Assembly: GCA_965230985.1 (NCBI GenBank) | Contig: OZ246399.1 | Location: forward strand, 434,001-498,000 | DNA: 64,000 bases | Direction: 5' to 3' | DNA from: UBA2211 sp035404185 | GTDB taxonomy: Bacteria; Patescibacteriota; Minisyncoccia; Minisyncoccales; Minisyncoccaceae | Shown: positions 53,680-61,574 of the stretch, piece after piece | Layout: each line of letters begins with the position of its first letter | Position numbering within the stretch: the stretch's first letter is position 1 | The notes under the pieces: generated by a model | What the model saw: only the letters and a program-made list of their open reading frames with translations | What the model was told of the DNA's origin: nothing | The model's database searches: none | Program-made: the position numbers and the translations under genes

Positions 53680-54153
53680 TTATTTGCTCACTTTGACTTT
53701 TGACGGCCTTATAACTTTTCCATTATATGAATAGCCTTTGTCTAATTCTTCAATTATCATTCCTGGCTCTTCCCCTTCTATCTCTTCTATGGCTTCATGA
53801 ATATTAGGATCAAACTTCTTGCCAATGCTTTCAATCTCTTCCAATCCTAAGGCTTTTAAAGCATCTTGTAATTGTTTTTTAATCATTAACAATCCGATTA
53901 CGCTTTTATTGCTTTTATCCTCTTCAGAAATAGCTTTTTCGGCTAATCTAAAACTATCTAAAACAGGAATAATATCTTCAAAGACGCTTTCCTTGGCAAT
54001 ACAAAGTGTTCCTTTTAATCTTTCGAATTCTTGTTTTTTGTAATTAAGGAAATCAGCCTTCTCTCTTTGCCATCCGGCAAAGTATTCTTCTTTTTTTTGT
54101 TTCAATTCTTCCAGCTCCTTATTTGGTTCTTCTGTTGTTTGTTCTTCTTTCAT
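53680..54153 (-). CDS. grpE: Nucleotide exchange factor GrpE
   Basis: 157 aa. Long N-terminal coiled coil, DFLNYKKQ, a KALGLEEIESIGKKFDPNIHEAI segment and final GYSYNGKVIRPSKVKVSK. Releases ADP from DnaK. It overlaps hrcA by four bases (ATGA) and is separated from dnaK by the CIRCE-bearing promoter. Confidence 0.93.
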   Translation of the reverse strand: MKEEQTTEEPNKELEELKQKKEEYFAGWQREKADFLNYKKQEFERLKGTLCIAKESVFEDIIPVLDSFRLAEKAISEEDKSNKSVIGLLMIKKQLQDALKALGLEEIESIGKKFDPNIHEAIEEIEGEEPGMIIEELDKGYSYNGKVIRPSKVKVSK

Positions 54154-54848
54154 ATTAGTTCTTCTAATACCTTATTTAATGAATTAATTAATTTAATATT
54201 TTTTTCATAGTCCATTCTTCTCGGTCCCATAATAGTAATGATTACTTTTTGAGAAGGAAGATTACATTCTGAGCAAATCATAGTCATATCTTTAGATTTA
54301 GCAATCGGATTTTCTTTTCCAATAAATATTTGTGTTTTTGAATTAGTTTGTAATTTATCAACATTCTTTTCAAAATTTGTTAAAAAATTAACAAAACTAT
54401 TGATGAAATCTTCATCTCTAGATTCTGGTTCTTTAAATATTTCATCTAATCCTTCTTTTAAATTTAATCCTTCTTTAGCGAAATACAAATTAACAAAGCT
54501 TGATGAATTATCGGCAATGAACTTAGCTATTTCTGAAGCCATTCTAAATTTGTCTTCTACTCCCCTAATTATTTCCTCTAATTCTTCTTCGATTTTTTCT
54601 TCCCTTTTTTCCTTTAAGTGATCAACGAAAAATCTGTAAGCTTTATCAGTGGGAATCCTTCCCGCTGAAGTGTGGGGTTGTTCTAAGAAGCCTTCCCTGA
54701 TTAATGCTTGCAATTCAATTCTTATCGCGGAAGGACAAAGGCCGAAATCGTGTTTTTCGGCTAAAAACTTAGAGCTGACTGGCTCGGCAGTTTTAATATA
54801 TTCTCTAACCAAGCTTTTTATTATCTGTTCTTGTCTTTCGCTTAACAT
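54150..54848 (-). CDS. hrcA: Heat-inducible repressor HrcA, short form
   Basis: 232 aa; most HrcA proteins have about 340. The N-terminal winged helix is clear: LSERQEQIIKSLVREYIKTAEPVSS, CPSAIRIELQAL, PHTSAGRIPTDKAYRFFVD. The central dimerisation region is shortened, and C-terminal GPRRMDYEKNI is present. Binds CIRCE. A CATATGG-N10-CCATATG repeat spans its own start codon. Confidence 0.9.
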   Translation of the reverse strand: MLSERQEQIIKSLVREYIKTAEPVSSKFLAEKHDFGLCPSAIRIELQALIREGFLEQPHTSAGRIPTDKAYRFFVDHLKEKREEKIEEELEEIIRGVEDKFRMASEIAKFIADNSSSFVNLYFAKEGLNLKEGLDEIFKEPESRDEDFINSFVNFLTNFEKNVDKLQTNSKTQIFIGKENPIAKSKDMTMICSECNLPSQKVIITIMGPRRMDYEKNIKLINSLNKVLEELI

Positions 54849-54882
54849 ATGGATTTAATATACCATATGTATTTTATCAGTC
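54846..54882 (-). promoter_or_regulatory. hrcA promoter with inverted repeat over the start codon
   Basis: Minus strand TTGACT then TATATT about 16 nt later, 8 nt before ATG, so the mRNA is nearly leaderless. Perfect inverted repeat CATATGG/CCATATG (54846-54852 and 54863-54869) includes the ATG. No CIRCE is present here. Confidence 0.55.
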
Positions 54883-55560
54883 AAGAACTTGGACTGACAA
54901 ATAGTATTTATTAATTGGTTTTAGATTATCATCCAATTCGTAAACCAAAGGGATTCCTATTGGTATTTCCACATTAGTTATTTCTTCTCCAGAAAGCTCT
55001 TCAATGTTTTTGATTAAGGCTCTGATGCTATTTCCATGGGCAGCGATAATCACTTTTTTACCAGACATTATTTGCGGAGCTATGGTCTCTTTCCAATAAG
55101 GAATAAGCCTTTCTTCGGTGTCTTTCAAGCTTTCAGTTAGCGGCAACTCCCCTTCTTTTATTTCTTTATATTTGAATTCTTTATTCTCTTCATTGGCTGG
55201 TGGTTTGACATCATAGCTTCTTCTCCATATTTCAACTCGTTCTTCGCCGAACTTTTCTCTTGCCTCGTCCTTATTCATTCCTTGCAATCCGCCGTAATGT
55301 CTTTCATTGAGTCGCCATGATTTTTCTATGGGAACATTAAGATTCATTTCTTCTAAAATCAAATTAAGAGTATCGTAAGCTCTTTTTAATACCGAAGTAA
55401 AAGCTATGTCAAAAGAGAAACCTTTCTCTTTTAGAAATTGTCCAGCTTTTTTAGCTTGACTGATTCCTTCTTCTGATAAGGGAGCGTCAATCCAGCCCGT
55501 AAAGATATTTTCCTTATTCCAAACACTTTCTCCGTGTCTAATGATTATTAATTTATTCAT
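54877..55560 (-). CDS. gpmA: 2,3-bisphosphoglycerate-dependent phosphoglycerate mutase
   Basis: 227 aa. RHGESVWN with the phospho-His, NERHYGGLQGMNKDE, and AAHGNSIRAL. Interconverts 3- and 2-phosphoglycerate in glycolysis; with tpiA this supports a lower glycolytic path. Same strand as tsaC, 15 nt apart. Confidence 0.93.
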   Translation of the reverse strand: MNKLIIIRHGESVWNKENIFTGWIDAPLSEEGISQAKKAGQFLKEKGFSFDIAFTSVLKRAYDTLNLILEEMNLNVPIEKSWRLNERHYGGLQGMNKDEAREKFGEERVEIWRRSYDVKPPANEENKEFKYKEIKEGELPLTESLKDTEERLIPYWKETIAPQIMSGKKVIIAAHGNSIRALIKNIEELSGEEITNVEIPIGIPLVYELDDNLKPINKYYLSVQVLD

Positions 55561-55575
55561 ATTAATATATTACTA

Positions 55576-56118
55576 TTATTTCCTAATAATCTCAATATTG
55601 TTATTTAATAGAGAAATTATTTTTGATGGTTTAGATTTTAACTTTCCGCAATCAACGTAGAAGTCTACTTTATCCTTAAAATATTCTTTTGCTTCGTCAA
55701 TTGTCTGAGCCGGTTCGTTTCCTTCTGTGTTGGCGCTGGGAGCGACTATCGGCCCGGATATTTTCAATAACTTAATTAGTTCTTTATTATCGGGTAGCCT
55801 GAAAGCTAGGCTGTTTTTACCACGATGCAGATATTCAAATTTTTTAATTGGAACAATAATGCTTACTTTTCCTGGCCAATATTTTTTAGTGATTTTCTTA
55901 TCTATTTTGACGTTGAATAAATCCAAATCTTTAACAGAAGAAATAAGAATAATCATCGGCTTTTTAGAATTTCTCTTCCTGATTTTATAAATTTTTTCAA
56001 CGCTTTTCTTTTCCATGGCTGAACAGACTATTCCATAAATAGTATCAGTCGGAATTACTCCAATCTTTCCATTCTTAATATCTTCTCCTATTTCTTTTAT
56101 AACTTCATTTCTTGTCAT
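55576..56118 (-). CDS. tsaC: Threonylcarbamoyl-AMP synthase (Sua5/YrdC)
   Basis: 180 aa, YrdC-only form. IPTDTIYGIVCSA, KIRKRNSKKPMIILI, WPGKVSIIVP, and GPIVAPSANTEG. Makes the threonylcarbamoyl adenylate for t6A37 in tRNA, the substrate that a CDKAL1-type enzyme then methylthiolates. Overlaps the zincin gene by four bases. Confidence 0.93.
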   Translation of the reverse strand: MTRNEVIKEIGEDIKNGKIGVIPTDTIYGIVCSAMEKKSVEKIYKIRKRNSKKPMIILISSVKDLDLFNVKIDKKITKKYWPGKVSIIVPIKKFEYLHRGKNSLAFRLPDNKELIKLLKISGPIVAPSANTEGNEPAQTIDEAKEYFKDKVDFYVDCGKLKSKPSKIISLLNNNIEIIRK

Positions 56119-56492
56119 TTTGATTTTTTCCTTAATTCAGCTTCTCTTACTTCTTTTTCATTCATTCCGAAGTGATGAGCAATCTCGTGCCAAACAGTTT
56201 CTTTGACTATCCTTTTTATTTCTTTTTCTGATTGGGCAGATTTTTCAATCGGATTTTTAAAGATAGTAATCTTGTCTGGTAAGACATCTGCATATCCCCA
56301 TCTTTTAATCTTAGGAATTCCTTCATATAATCCGAAGAGGACATAATTTTTCCTAATCTTTAATTTTTTTAATTGTTCTGGAGTCGGATCATCTTCAACA
56401 ACAATTCCGACATTGTTAAGCTTGTCTAAGAATTTTTGAGGAATATCTTTTATTCCTTCATTTACTAATTGTTCAAATCTTTCAATTTCCAT
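56115..56492 (-). CDS. Zincin-like metallopeptidase family protein
   Basis: 125 aa. The HExxH motif in VWHEIAHHFGMNEKEV, preceded by KITIFKNPIE, matches small minimal zincins (DUF1025-like) found in many bacteria. Cytoplasmic; substrate unknown. Translationally coupled to tsaC by ATGA. Confidence 0.82.
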   Translation of the reverse strand: MEIERFEQLVNEGIKDIPQKFLDKLNNVGIVVEDDPTPEQLKKLKIRKNYVLFGLYEGIPKIKRWGYADVLPDKITIFKNPIEKSAQSEKEIKRIVKETVWHEIAHHFGMNEKEVREAELRKKSK

Positions 56493-56505
56493 ATTTTTAT
56501 TCTAT

Positions 56506-56549
56506 CAAAAAATCACCAATTTAGCGATTTTTTAAAATAATTGGTGATT
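56506..56549 (-). terminator. Terminator after the MliC-domain gene
   Basis: Minus strand ten-pair stem AATCACCAAT/ATTGGTGATT (56511-56520 and 56540-56549) followed by TTTTTTG. Confidence 0.7.
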
Positions 56550-56581
56550 ATGCGAGAATAAATTTTTTGAGTATTAAGGCG

Positions 56582-57478
56582 TTACAGTGTGATTAGAGAT
56601 TGACGAATTTTGTCGAATTGGCCTACGAGACTATTATAATTAAATTCTGAGACAGTACCTTCAGGATAATTTGCAACAGTAGTCGAGTGTATGAAATAAC
56701 GTATGGCAATACAGGGATTAGTTCCTGGAATCGCCCAAACTTTTTCTTCATAACGATTACCAGCAGCAGCTCCATTTGTTGATGCGAAAGAATAATCACG
56801 ACCATTATCGGTTACAGTCTGAAGGTCGGTACTATCGTCTAAGAAAAGACTAGCATTACAGTCTTGAGTTGCGGGAATGATTTCTACTGAAACACCAGTA
56901 TCAAAACTTGATAAATTAGTATTGGGAGCAAGAGTAGACGGAATAGTAAATTTTACACCGTTAATATCTTTACCTGGACCAAGCGCCTGATATTTATAAG
57001 AAGCATTCATTAAATAATCAACTGGATAGCGGATTGAAAAACCCGTTGTACTGTCTGAGTAAGTATTAGGTAATCCTCCAGGATCTTTAGCGATAACAAT
57101 ACATCCTATATAATTTTTTTCAACGTTATTTTCTAATACAAGAGCTCCATTGCCTTTACTCCAAAAAACTAATGATTCATCACTATTGGCATAACGTGAT
57201 CCATCAGCAGAAATAGTCTGAGTTAAATCAAGGTTTCTTCCATCACTTAAAACAATCTTTACACTTCCTGAAGGAATTGGCATTTCGCCTGGTTTTACTA
57301 TTTTAACCTCTCCTTTATAGAAGGCAGCATATATTGTTTTATTGTCATTGCAAATATATGTAACTTGAGCTATGGGAGATGGTGAAGGATTTTTATTTAC
57401 CTTATCATAGATATACCATATTCCCGCTCCTGCAATAATAATTACTATAAGAAGAATGAGTATAGGATTTTTATTCAT
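56582..57478 (-). CDS. Membrane-anchored protein with MliC-like lysozyme-inhibitor domain
   Basis: 298 aa. N-terminal membrane helix (residues 5-24). Residues 39-126 match the MliC pattern: VTYIC at C43, a strand with Gly-Arg-x-Leu, SADGSRYAN, FWSKGNGALVLEN and C126, giving the two Cys of the domain. MliC/PliC proteins bind and block C-type lysozyme at the cell surface. The C-terminal half (residues 130-298), with TGFSIRYPVDY, resembles uncharacterised PsbP-like or YkuD-adjacent extracytoplasmic domains common in CPR. A lysozyme-protection role is inferred. Confidence 0.72.
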   Translation of the reverse strand: MNKNPILILLIVIIIAGAGIWYIYDKVNKNPSPSPIAQVTYICNDNKTIYAAFYKGEVKIVKPGEMPIPSGSVKIVLSDGRNLDLTQTISADGSRYANSDESLVFWSKGNGALVLENNVEKNYIGCIVIAKDPGGLPNTYSDSTTGFSIRYPVDYLMNASYKYQALGPGKDINGVKFTIPSTLAPNTNLSSFDTGVSVEIIPATQDCNASLFLDDSTDLQTVTDNGRDYSFASTNGAAAGNRYEEKVWAIPGTNPCIAIRYFIHSTTVANYPEGTVSEFNYNSLVGQFDKIRQSLITL

Positions 57479-57507
57479 ATTTTTATATAAATTATAATCT
57501 TTACCTT

Positions 57508-57544
57508 AGTATACTCTTAAAGTGTCTGTTAGTAAATTAAGAGT
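57508..57544 (-). promoter_or_regulatory. Promoter with inverted repeat for the MliC-domain gene
   Basis: Minus strand TTTACT, 17-nt spacer, TATACT. The perfect repeat ACTCTTAA/TTAAGAGT (57513-57520 and 57537-57544) flanks the -35 region and could be an operator. Confidence 0.45.
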
Positions 57545-57549
57545 AATAA

Positions 57550-57573
57550 ATAAAAACCGACGAATAGTCGGTT
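57550..57573 (-). terminator. Terminator after the dCMP deaminase gene
   Basis: Minus strand AACCGAC-TATTC-GTCGGTT followed by TTTATTT. Confidence 0.75.
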
Positions 57574-57615
57574 AAGTTTTTAATAAAAGTAATTTGTTGT
57601 AATTAATAATAGTTC

Positions 57616-58104
57616 TTATGGTTCCCAGTATTCTCCACTTCTTAAAATTTTACCTACTTCTATCTTGCCGTCAAAGATGACAATTTCTACTCCAGCTTCG
57701 CGAAGCATATTAAAAGCGAAATCTATATCATCCTGCCAGTGTCCATTTCTATCTAAAGCTTGTTTATGTACTACTATTTTTTTAATTCCTGCTTGGATTA
57801 TGGCTTGTGCACATTCGCTACAAGTTGCCCAAGGGCAAACCATAATTAGTCCTTCTGTTTTAATTCCTTTTTTTGCTGCAGAATAAATAACATTTCTTTC
57901 TGCGTGAACACTATATTTAAATCTCACAACCTTATCAGCTTGTCTTTCTTTGGTTTCATTTACTCCATTAGGAAAACTGTTTACTTCAGAAAGGATGATG
58001 TTTTGATTGTTATCAATTAAAACAGCCGCGTTTTGCGTGGATATATTTGTGCTTTTTTGAGCTTTTTCGTATGCTATTTTAAGTAATTCTTGCCAATTAT
58101 TCAT
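57616..58104 (-). CDS. Deoxycytidylate deaminase family protein
   Basis: 162 aa from ATG 58104, which overlaps the Nudix gene. Zinc motifs HAERNVIY and CPWATCSECAQ define the cytidine/dCMP deaminase superfamily. It would yield dUMP for thymidylate synthesis, matching the ThyA-like gene at 15247. The partner Nudix gene upstream suggests a nucleotide-pool function. Confidence 0.85.
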   Translation of the reverse strand: MNNWQELLKIAYEKAQKSTNISTQNAAVLIDNNQNIILSEVNSFPNGVNETKERQADKVVRFKYSVHAERNVIYSAAKKGIKTEGLIMVCPWATCSECAQAIIQAGIKKIVVHKQALDRNGHWQDDIDFAFNMLREAGVEIVIFDGKIEVGKILRSGEYWEP

Positions 58105-58519
58105 ATTTTGAAATTTTTTCATATAACTCTTCTAAGATTCTTAAGTCACCAGTAATAAATTGCCTTTCTTTTTCAAAATCTTCTTCGCTAAACCATTTTC
58201 CATATTCTCCTTCCAATATTTTTATGTTTTCTTCAAAATCACTTCCTACTTTTGTTATAAATAGGTCCATAATTATTTCAGGTAAATCATATCTACCGAA
58301 ATGATTAAAGCTTTCAGGAATAAAATCAAGTTCTTCTTTTATTTCTCTTAGTAGTGTATCTGTTGGTGTTTCATTGTTATCTGCTCCTCCGCCAAAAAAT
58401 CCAAAAAAACCAGGATGTCTGCTGGCATTTTTATCCCTTTTTTGAAGAAAAATAAAAACTAAGCCATTTTTGACTTTATACGGAGCAAGTGACGATATTT
58501 TTCTTTTATTTTCTACCAT
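58097..58519 (-). CDS. Nudix hydrolase
   Basis: 140 aa. Nudix box G-x5-E-x7-REIKEEL in FFGGGADNNETPTDTLLREIKEE-type sequence (GGADNNE...REIKEE). Hydrolyses a nucleoside diphosphate linked to another group; substrate not predictable. Overlaps both neighbours: 14 nt with the upstream gene and 8 nt with the deaminase. Confidence 0.9.
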   Translation of the reverse strand: MVENKRKISSLAPYKVKNGLVFIFLQKRDKNASRHPGFFGFFGGGADNNETPTDTLLREIKEELDFIPESFNHFGRYDLPEIIMDLFITKVGSDFEENIKILEGEYGKWFSEEDFEKERQFITGDLRILEELYEKISKYE

Positions 58520-59177
58520 TTTTAATATTATTTATGTATTTTTCGGTATCTTCAATAGCTTCTTTAAAAGTATTTGGAGAATTTTCTTCAATAATTTTTT
58601 TATTATTTCTAGCCCAATCAAGTTCTTCTTTCCAATGTAATTTTGACGGTGAGAATTCTAAAAATGGCAACATTCCCTCTTTCCTTAAAGCATCGTATTC
58701 TTCTTTGGGTATTTCTGTATGTATATCTAAAGCATCTTTAGTACAATAGGCAGATACGGCTGTTTCTGGATAACCCAACAATAATCCCATAGTTCTGTCG
58801 TCTTTATTTTTTTCAGCCTCTTTTATTTTATTTAAATCGTCTTGATTTCCAGCAATTGTAAAAGAGAACCCGATAACATCATTATCATCTTCTATTTTTC
58901 TGGTTATTTCGTAAGGAAGATTAATGCTGTTTAAAAGTAATCCAATGCTATTTAATTCTTCGTTGAACTCTTTTATTAGTTTTTCTTTATGTTCTTCTGA
59001 TTCGGCAATATCAAAATCTCCTAAAAATGCTGCCCTCTTTTTGTTTAAAAAAAGTAGTATTAAATCAATTTTATTATCTGGCGAAAGAGAAGATTTTTCT
59101 ATTTTTTTAATAGATTCTTTTTTTTCAAAATTTTCCTTATTATTTGTCTCTTTTGGCTGATATTCAAATTTTTCCAT
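58506..59177 (-). CDS. Hypothetical protein, about 223 aa
   Basis: Predicted start ATG 59177, or 59192 near the -10 box TATAAT (59203-59208). Charged N-terminus, then an alpha/beta domain with KRAAFLGDFDIAES, VIGFSFTIAG, a GLLLGYPETAVSAYC segment and FLEFSPSKLHWKEELDWA. Similar proteins are frequent in CPR genomes without assigned function. First gene of the Nudix-deaminase group. Confidence 0.6.
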   Translation of the reverse strand: MEKFEYQPKETNNKENFEKKESIKKIEKSSLSPDNKIDLILLFLNKKRAAFLGDFDIAESEEHKEKLIKEFNEELNSIGLLLNSINLPYEITRKIEDDNDVIGFSFTIAGNQDDLNKIKEAEKNKDDRTMGLLLGYPETAVSAYCTKDALDIHTEIPKEEYDALRKEGMLPFLEFSPSKLHWKEELDWARNNKKIIEENSPNTFKEAIEDTEKYINNIKNGRK

Positions 59178-59235
59178 GTTTTTTATTAGCATTATTAAAA
59201 ATATTATATAATTTTTATGATCTTTTGTAAATTTT

Positions 59236-59270
59236 TTTGTAAAAAAAGATGGGGCCACTCATAGAATGTG
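59236..59270 (-). terminator. Terminator of the 76-aa membrane protein gene
   Basis: Minus strand imperfect stem TGGCGGCAC/GTGGCCCCA (7 of 9 pairs) followed by TTTTTTT, overlapping the stop codon. Confidence 0.55.
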
Positions 59271-59489
59271 CCGCCATTTTAAGTAACCATAAAGGCTACC
59301 TACACCGATAATAATTCCTACTGCGATACCTCCACCAACTGCCTGCAAGGCGTTTACGGTGGATACAAGGAAATTTACAGCCACGTTGAGTAGGTACGTA
59401 ATAACTACCGCAATGATTGCGATAACAATTGCGGGTCCGCCCCATTTGTAGATGAAATCCCAAATACGATCATCTAAATTAGTTGCCAT
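59259..59489 (-). CDS. Small membrane protein, 76 aa, cassette type
   Basis: From ATG 59489. Two hydrophobic helices (residues 18-42 and about 48-70, Gly-rich) with a short amphipathic start DDRIWDFIYKWGG. Promoter TTGACA-N18-TATAAT upstream; AGGAG occurs 13 nt before ATG. Composition is more balanced than the neighbours and it has its own terminator, so it belongs with the other stand-alone cassettes. Function unknown. Confidence 0.6.
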   Translation of the reverse strand: MATNLDDRIWDFIYKWGGPAIVIAIIAVVITYLLNVAVNFLVSTVNALQAVGGGIAVGIIIGVGSLYGYLKWRHIL

Positions 59490-59555
59490 ACAAATCACTG
59501 ATCTCCTGAATATATTATATAACATATATCCATAATATGTCAATACATAGTACCT

Positions 59556-59589
59556 GAAAACAAAAATCACCGCATAGATCAGTGATTTT
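59556..59589 (-). terminator. Terminator after tRNA-Gln
   Basis: Minus strand eight-pair stem AAAATCAC/GTGATTTT followed by T-rich sequence, between tRNA-Gln and the 76-aa gene promoter. Confidence 0.65.
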
Positions 59590-59628
59590 CATGTATGCTC
59601 TCAGTTACCTGACTTAGCATAAGACGGC

Positions 59629-59697
59629 TGCGGGACTAGGATTCGGACCTAGATTGGGCGAGTCAAAGTCGCCAGTCCTACCGTTAGACGATCCCGC
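59629..59697 (-). tRNA. tRNA-Gln (anticodon TTG)
   Basis: Minus strand: acceptor GCGGGAT/GTCCCGC (last pair T-G), short D-arm GTCTAACGGTAGGAC, anticodon stem GGCGA/TCGCC with loop CTTTGAC (anticodon TTG), T-arm TAGGTCCGAATCCTA, discriminator A. 69 nt; CCA is not encoded. The HTH gene ends five bases upstream of it. Confidence 0.9.
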
Positions 59698-59701
59698 AAT
59701 G

Positions 59702-60382
59702 TTATAGTGATTTTTTGCAAATACCCTCTATCCAACCAGTAATCATTCTATTAAGGTTAGTACTTTTATTAACTGTAACTCGTATTAATCCATGATAGTC
59801 ACTACAAGTGTTTTTCCTTATAGTCTTTATTTTACTTTTCTTCAAGTAGGTCCTAATTTTTTCCGTTGATATTGAAAGAATGTTAGACCAATATATTTGA
59901 GCTTTTTTTATATCAGCTGTTTCGTGAATATATAGTTCGTATATTAAGTCAGAACTATTTATCAAAAAGCTATTTTTTAACCATTTTATAAAAAGTAAAA
60001 TCATTCTATGGTCAGAGTTGCTAAATTTCACTCCTGAGTTTGTTCCACTTTCTTTTTCCTTTGATCCTTCAGCCCAATATAACGCTATTCCTATTAACCA
60101 CAAATTTTTTATATCAATATTTTTTACCTCTTTTATTGCTTTACTTTTTATTTCTTCTGTGATTTTTATTCTATTTCTTCTTCTAGCCGCTGCGCCACGT
60201 AATCCCCCCTCAATTCTTTTTTGGGTAGTTCTTTGAAATTGAGCTTTGGCTAATCCTACACTTCTCAGCCATAAAGATAAGGTGGACCTAGATATAGGTA
60301 TTTGTTTTAAAATTTCCGAATAAGAGAAGCCATTTTTTCTAAACTTAATTGCTTCCTCTTTTTCTTTAATTTTTGATATCAT
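59702..60382 (-). CDS. HTH protein with LAGLIDADG-like domain
   Basis: 226 aa. Residues 1-45 form an Hin/MerR-like HTH (KFRKNGFSYSEILKQIPISRSTLSLWLR); residues about 45-75 are highly basic. The rest (LWLIGIALYWAEGSK, SDHRMILLFIKWL, GLIRVTVNKSTNLNRMITGWIEGI) resembles a degenerate LAGLIDADG/WYL-like fold seen in many CPR proteins. The gene lies 4 nt from tRNA-Gln. An inverted repeat at its promoter suggests autoregulation. Function not established; a homing-endonuclease origin is possible. Confidence 0.65.
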   Translation of the reverse strand: MISKIKEKEEAIKFRKNGFSYSEILKQIPISRSTLSLWLRSVGLAKAQFQRTTQKRIEGGLRGAAARRRNRIKITEEIKSKAIKEVKNIDIKNLWLIGIALYWAEGSKEKESGTNSGVKFSNSDHRMILLFIKWLKNSFLINSSDLIYELYIHETADIKKAQIYWSNILSISTEKIRTYLKKSKIKTIRKNTCSDYHGLIRVTVNKSTNLNRMITGWIEGICKKSL

Positions 60383-60385
60383 ATG

Positions 60386-60424
60386 AACTAGGATTATTGT
60401 TTATTTAATAATATCATCCTAGTT
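60386..60424 (-). promoter_or_regulatory. Inverted repeat at the HTH gene promoter
   Basis: Perfect nine-base arms AACTAGGAT (60386-60394) and ATCCTAGTT (60416-60424) enclose an AT-rich stretch with -10-like boxes. The left arm ends four bases from the HTH start codon. Likely operator. Confidence 0.6.
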
Positions 60425-60440
60425 TTATTATGTAAAGGTT

Positions 60441-61538
60441 CTATTCAATTCCAATCGATTCAATTAGAGCCAATTCTAACGGTAACTGCTGTATCGAAGC
60501 ATACTTACTTTTATTATCAGCGTCTAAAAGTAGATTAAGGGTTTTTTTTAGATTTTCTTCTGCTAACCCTTCGGCTTGTTTTTTAGCTCTTTCCCCCACT
60601 TCTTTGGTTTCTCCAGGCATCACTGAATTGATTAAATTTGAATCAATCTTTAGGATAAGCAATTTTCGTAAATAGTCAATAAGGGTTTTAGTAAATTCAG
60701 GAATATCTATTCCTTTCTCAATATTATCATTTAAAAACTTTAAAGCCCCTGCTTTATCTTTTTTGATTAAATAATCAGTTAATTCAACTACTAAATTAAT
60801 ATCTACTAATCCTAAAAGCATTTGAACATCCTCTGCTTTAATTTTAGTGTTTGGCAAGAAATTTAAAACTTGATTCAGTGTTCCTTCGGCATCACGCATT
60901 GAACCTTCGGAAGCGGAAGCAATTAATCCTAAAGCTTCTTTCTCGATGTCTATTCCTTCTTTTTTACAAATGAAAGAAAGTTTTTCTACAACTTCATCAA
61001 AAGAAAGTTTGTAGAAATCAAATCTCTGGCACCTAGAAGCGATAGTCGGAATCATTTTGTGCGCTTCGGTAGTTGCTAAGATGAAAACTGCATATGAAGG
61101 TGGTTCTTCTAATATTTTCAAAAGTGCATTGGCAGCATCTTTTGATAATTGGTGAGCTTCATCTAATATCAAAACTTTGTATTTTAAAAAGTTAGGAGCA
61201 AATTTAATTCCTTCTCTAATACTTCTAATTTCATCAATTCCCCTATTTGAAGCAGCATCGATTTCAATAATATCAACTGCTTTGCCTCCATTAATCTCTA
61301 AACAAGAAGGACATTTATTGCATGGCTCAGATCCTTTTAAGTTTTGACAATTAATTGCTTTGGCAAATAATCTAGCCAATGTAGTCTTTCCTGTTCCTCT
61401 GTGCCCAGAAAACATATAGGCGTGAGAAATCATGCCTGAAACTATTTCATTGGTTATAGTTGTAACCACATGTTTCTGACCGATGAATTCTTTAAACGTT
61501 TGTGGTCTGTATTTACGATATAGGACTAAGTTTGACAT
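60441..61538 (-). CDS. dnaX: DNA polymerase III subunit gamma/tau
   Basis: 365 aa from ATG 61538 (MSNLVLYRKYRPQTFKEFIGQ); the 61 residues upstream in frame belong to a small-RNA unit and are rejected. Walker A GHRGTGKTT, zinc ligands CNKCPSC, DEAH, SRC-type sensor ASRCQRF. Clamp-loader ATPase, short gamma-like form. TAGAAT (61546-61551) ends 7 nt before ATG, so the mRNA is probably leaderless. Confidence 0.95.
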   Translation of the reverse strand: MSNLVLYRKYRPQTFKEFIGQKHVVTTITNEIVSGMISHAYMFSGHRGTGKTTLARLFAKAINCQNLKGSEPCNKCPSCLEINGGKAVDIIEIDAASNRGIDEIRSIREGIKFAPNFLKYKVLILDEAHQLSKDAANALLKILEEPPSYAVFILATTEAHKMIPTIASRCQRFDFYKLSFDEVVEKLSFICKKEGIDIEKEALGLIASASEGSMRDAEGTLNQVLNFLPNTKIKAEDVQMLLGLVDINLVVELTDYLIKKDKAGALKFLNDNIEKGIDIPEFTKTLIDYLRKLLILKIDSNLINSVMPGETKEVGERAKKQAEGLAEENLKKTLNLLLDADNKSKYASIQQLPLELALIESIGIE

Positions 61539-61574
61539 ATACCATATTCTATTATTTTTTCCTCTAAAAAGCAA

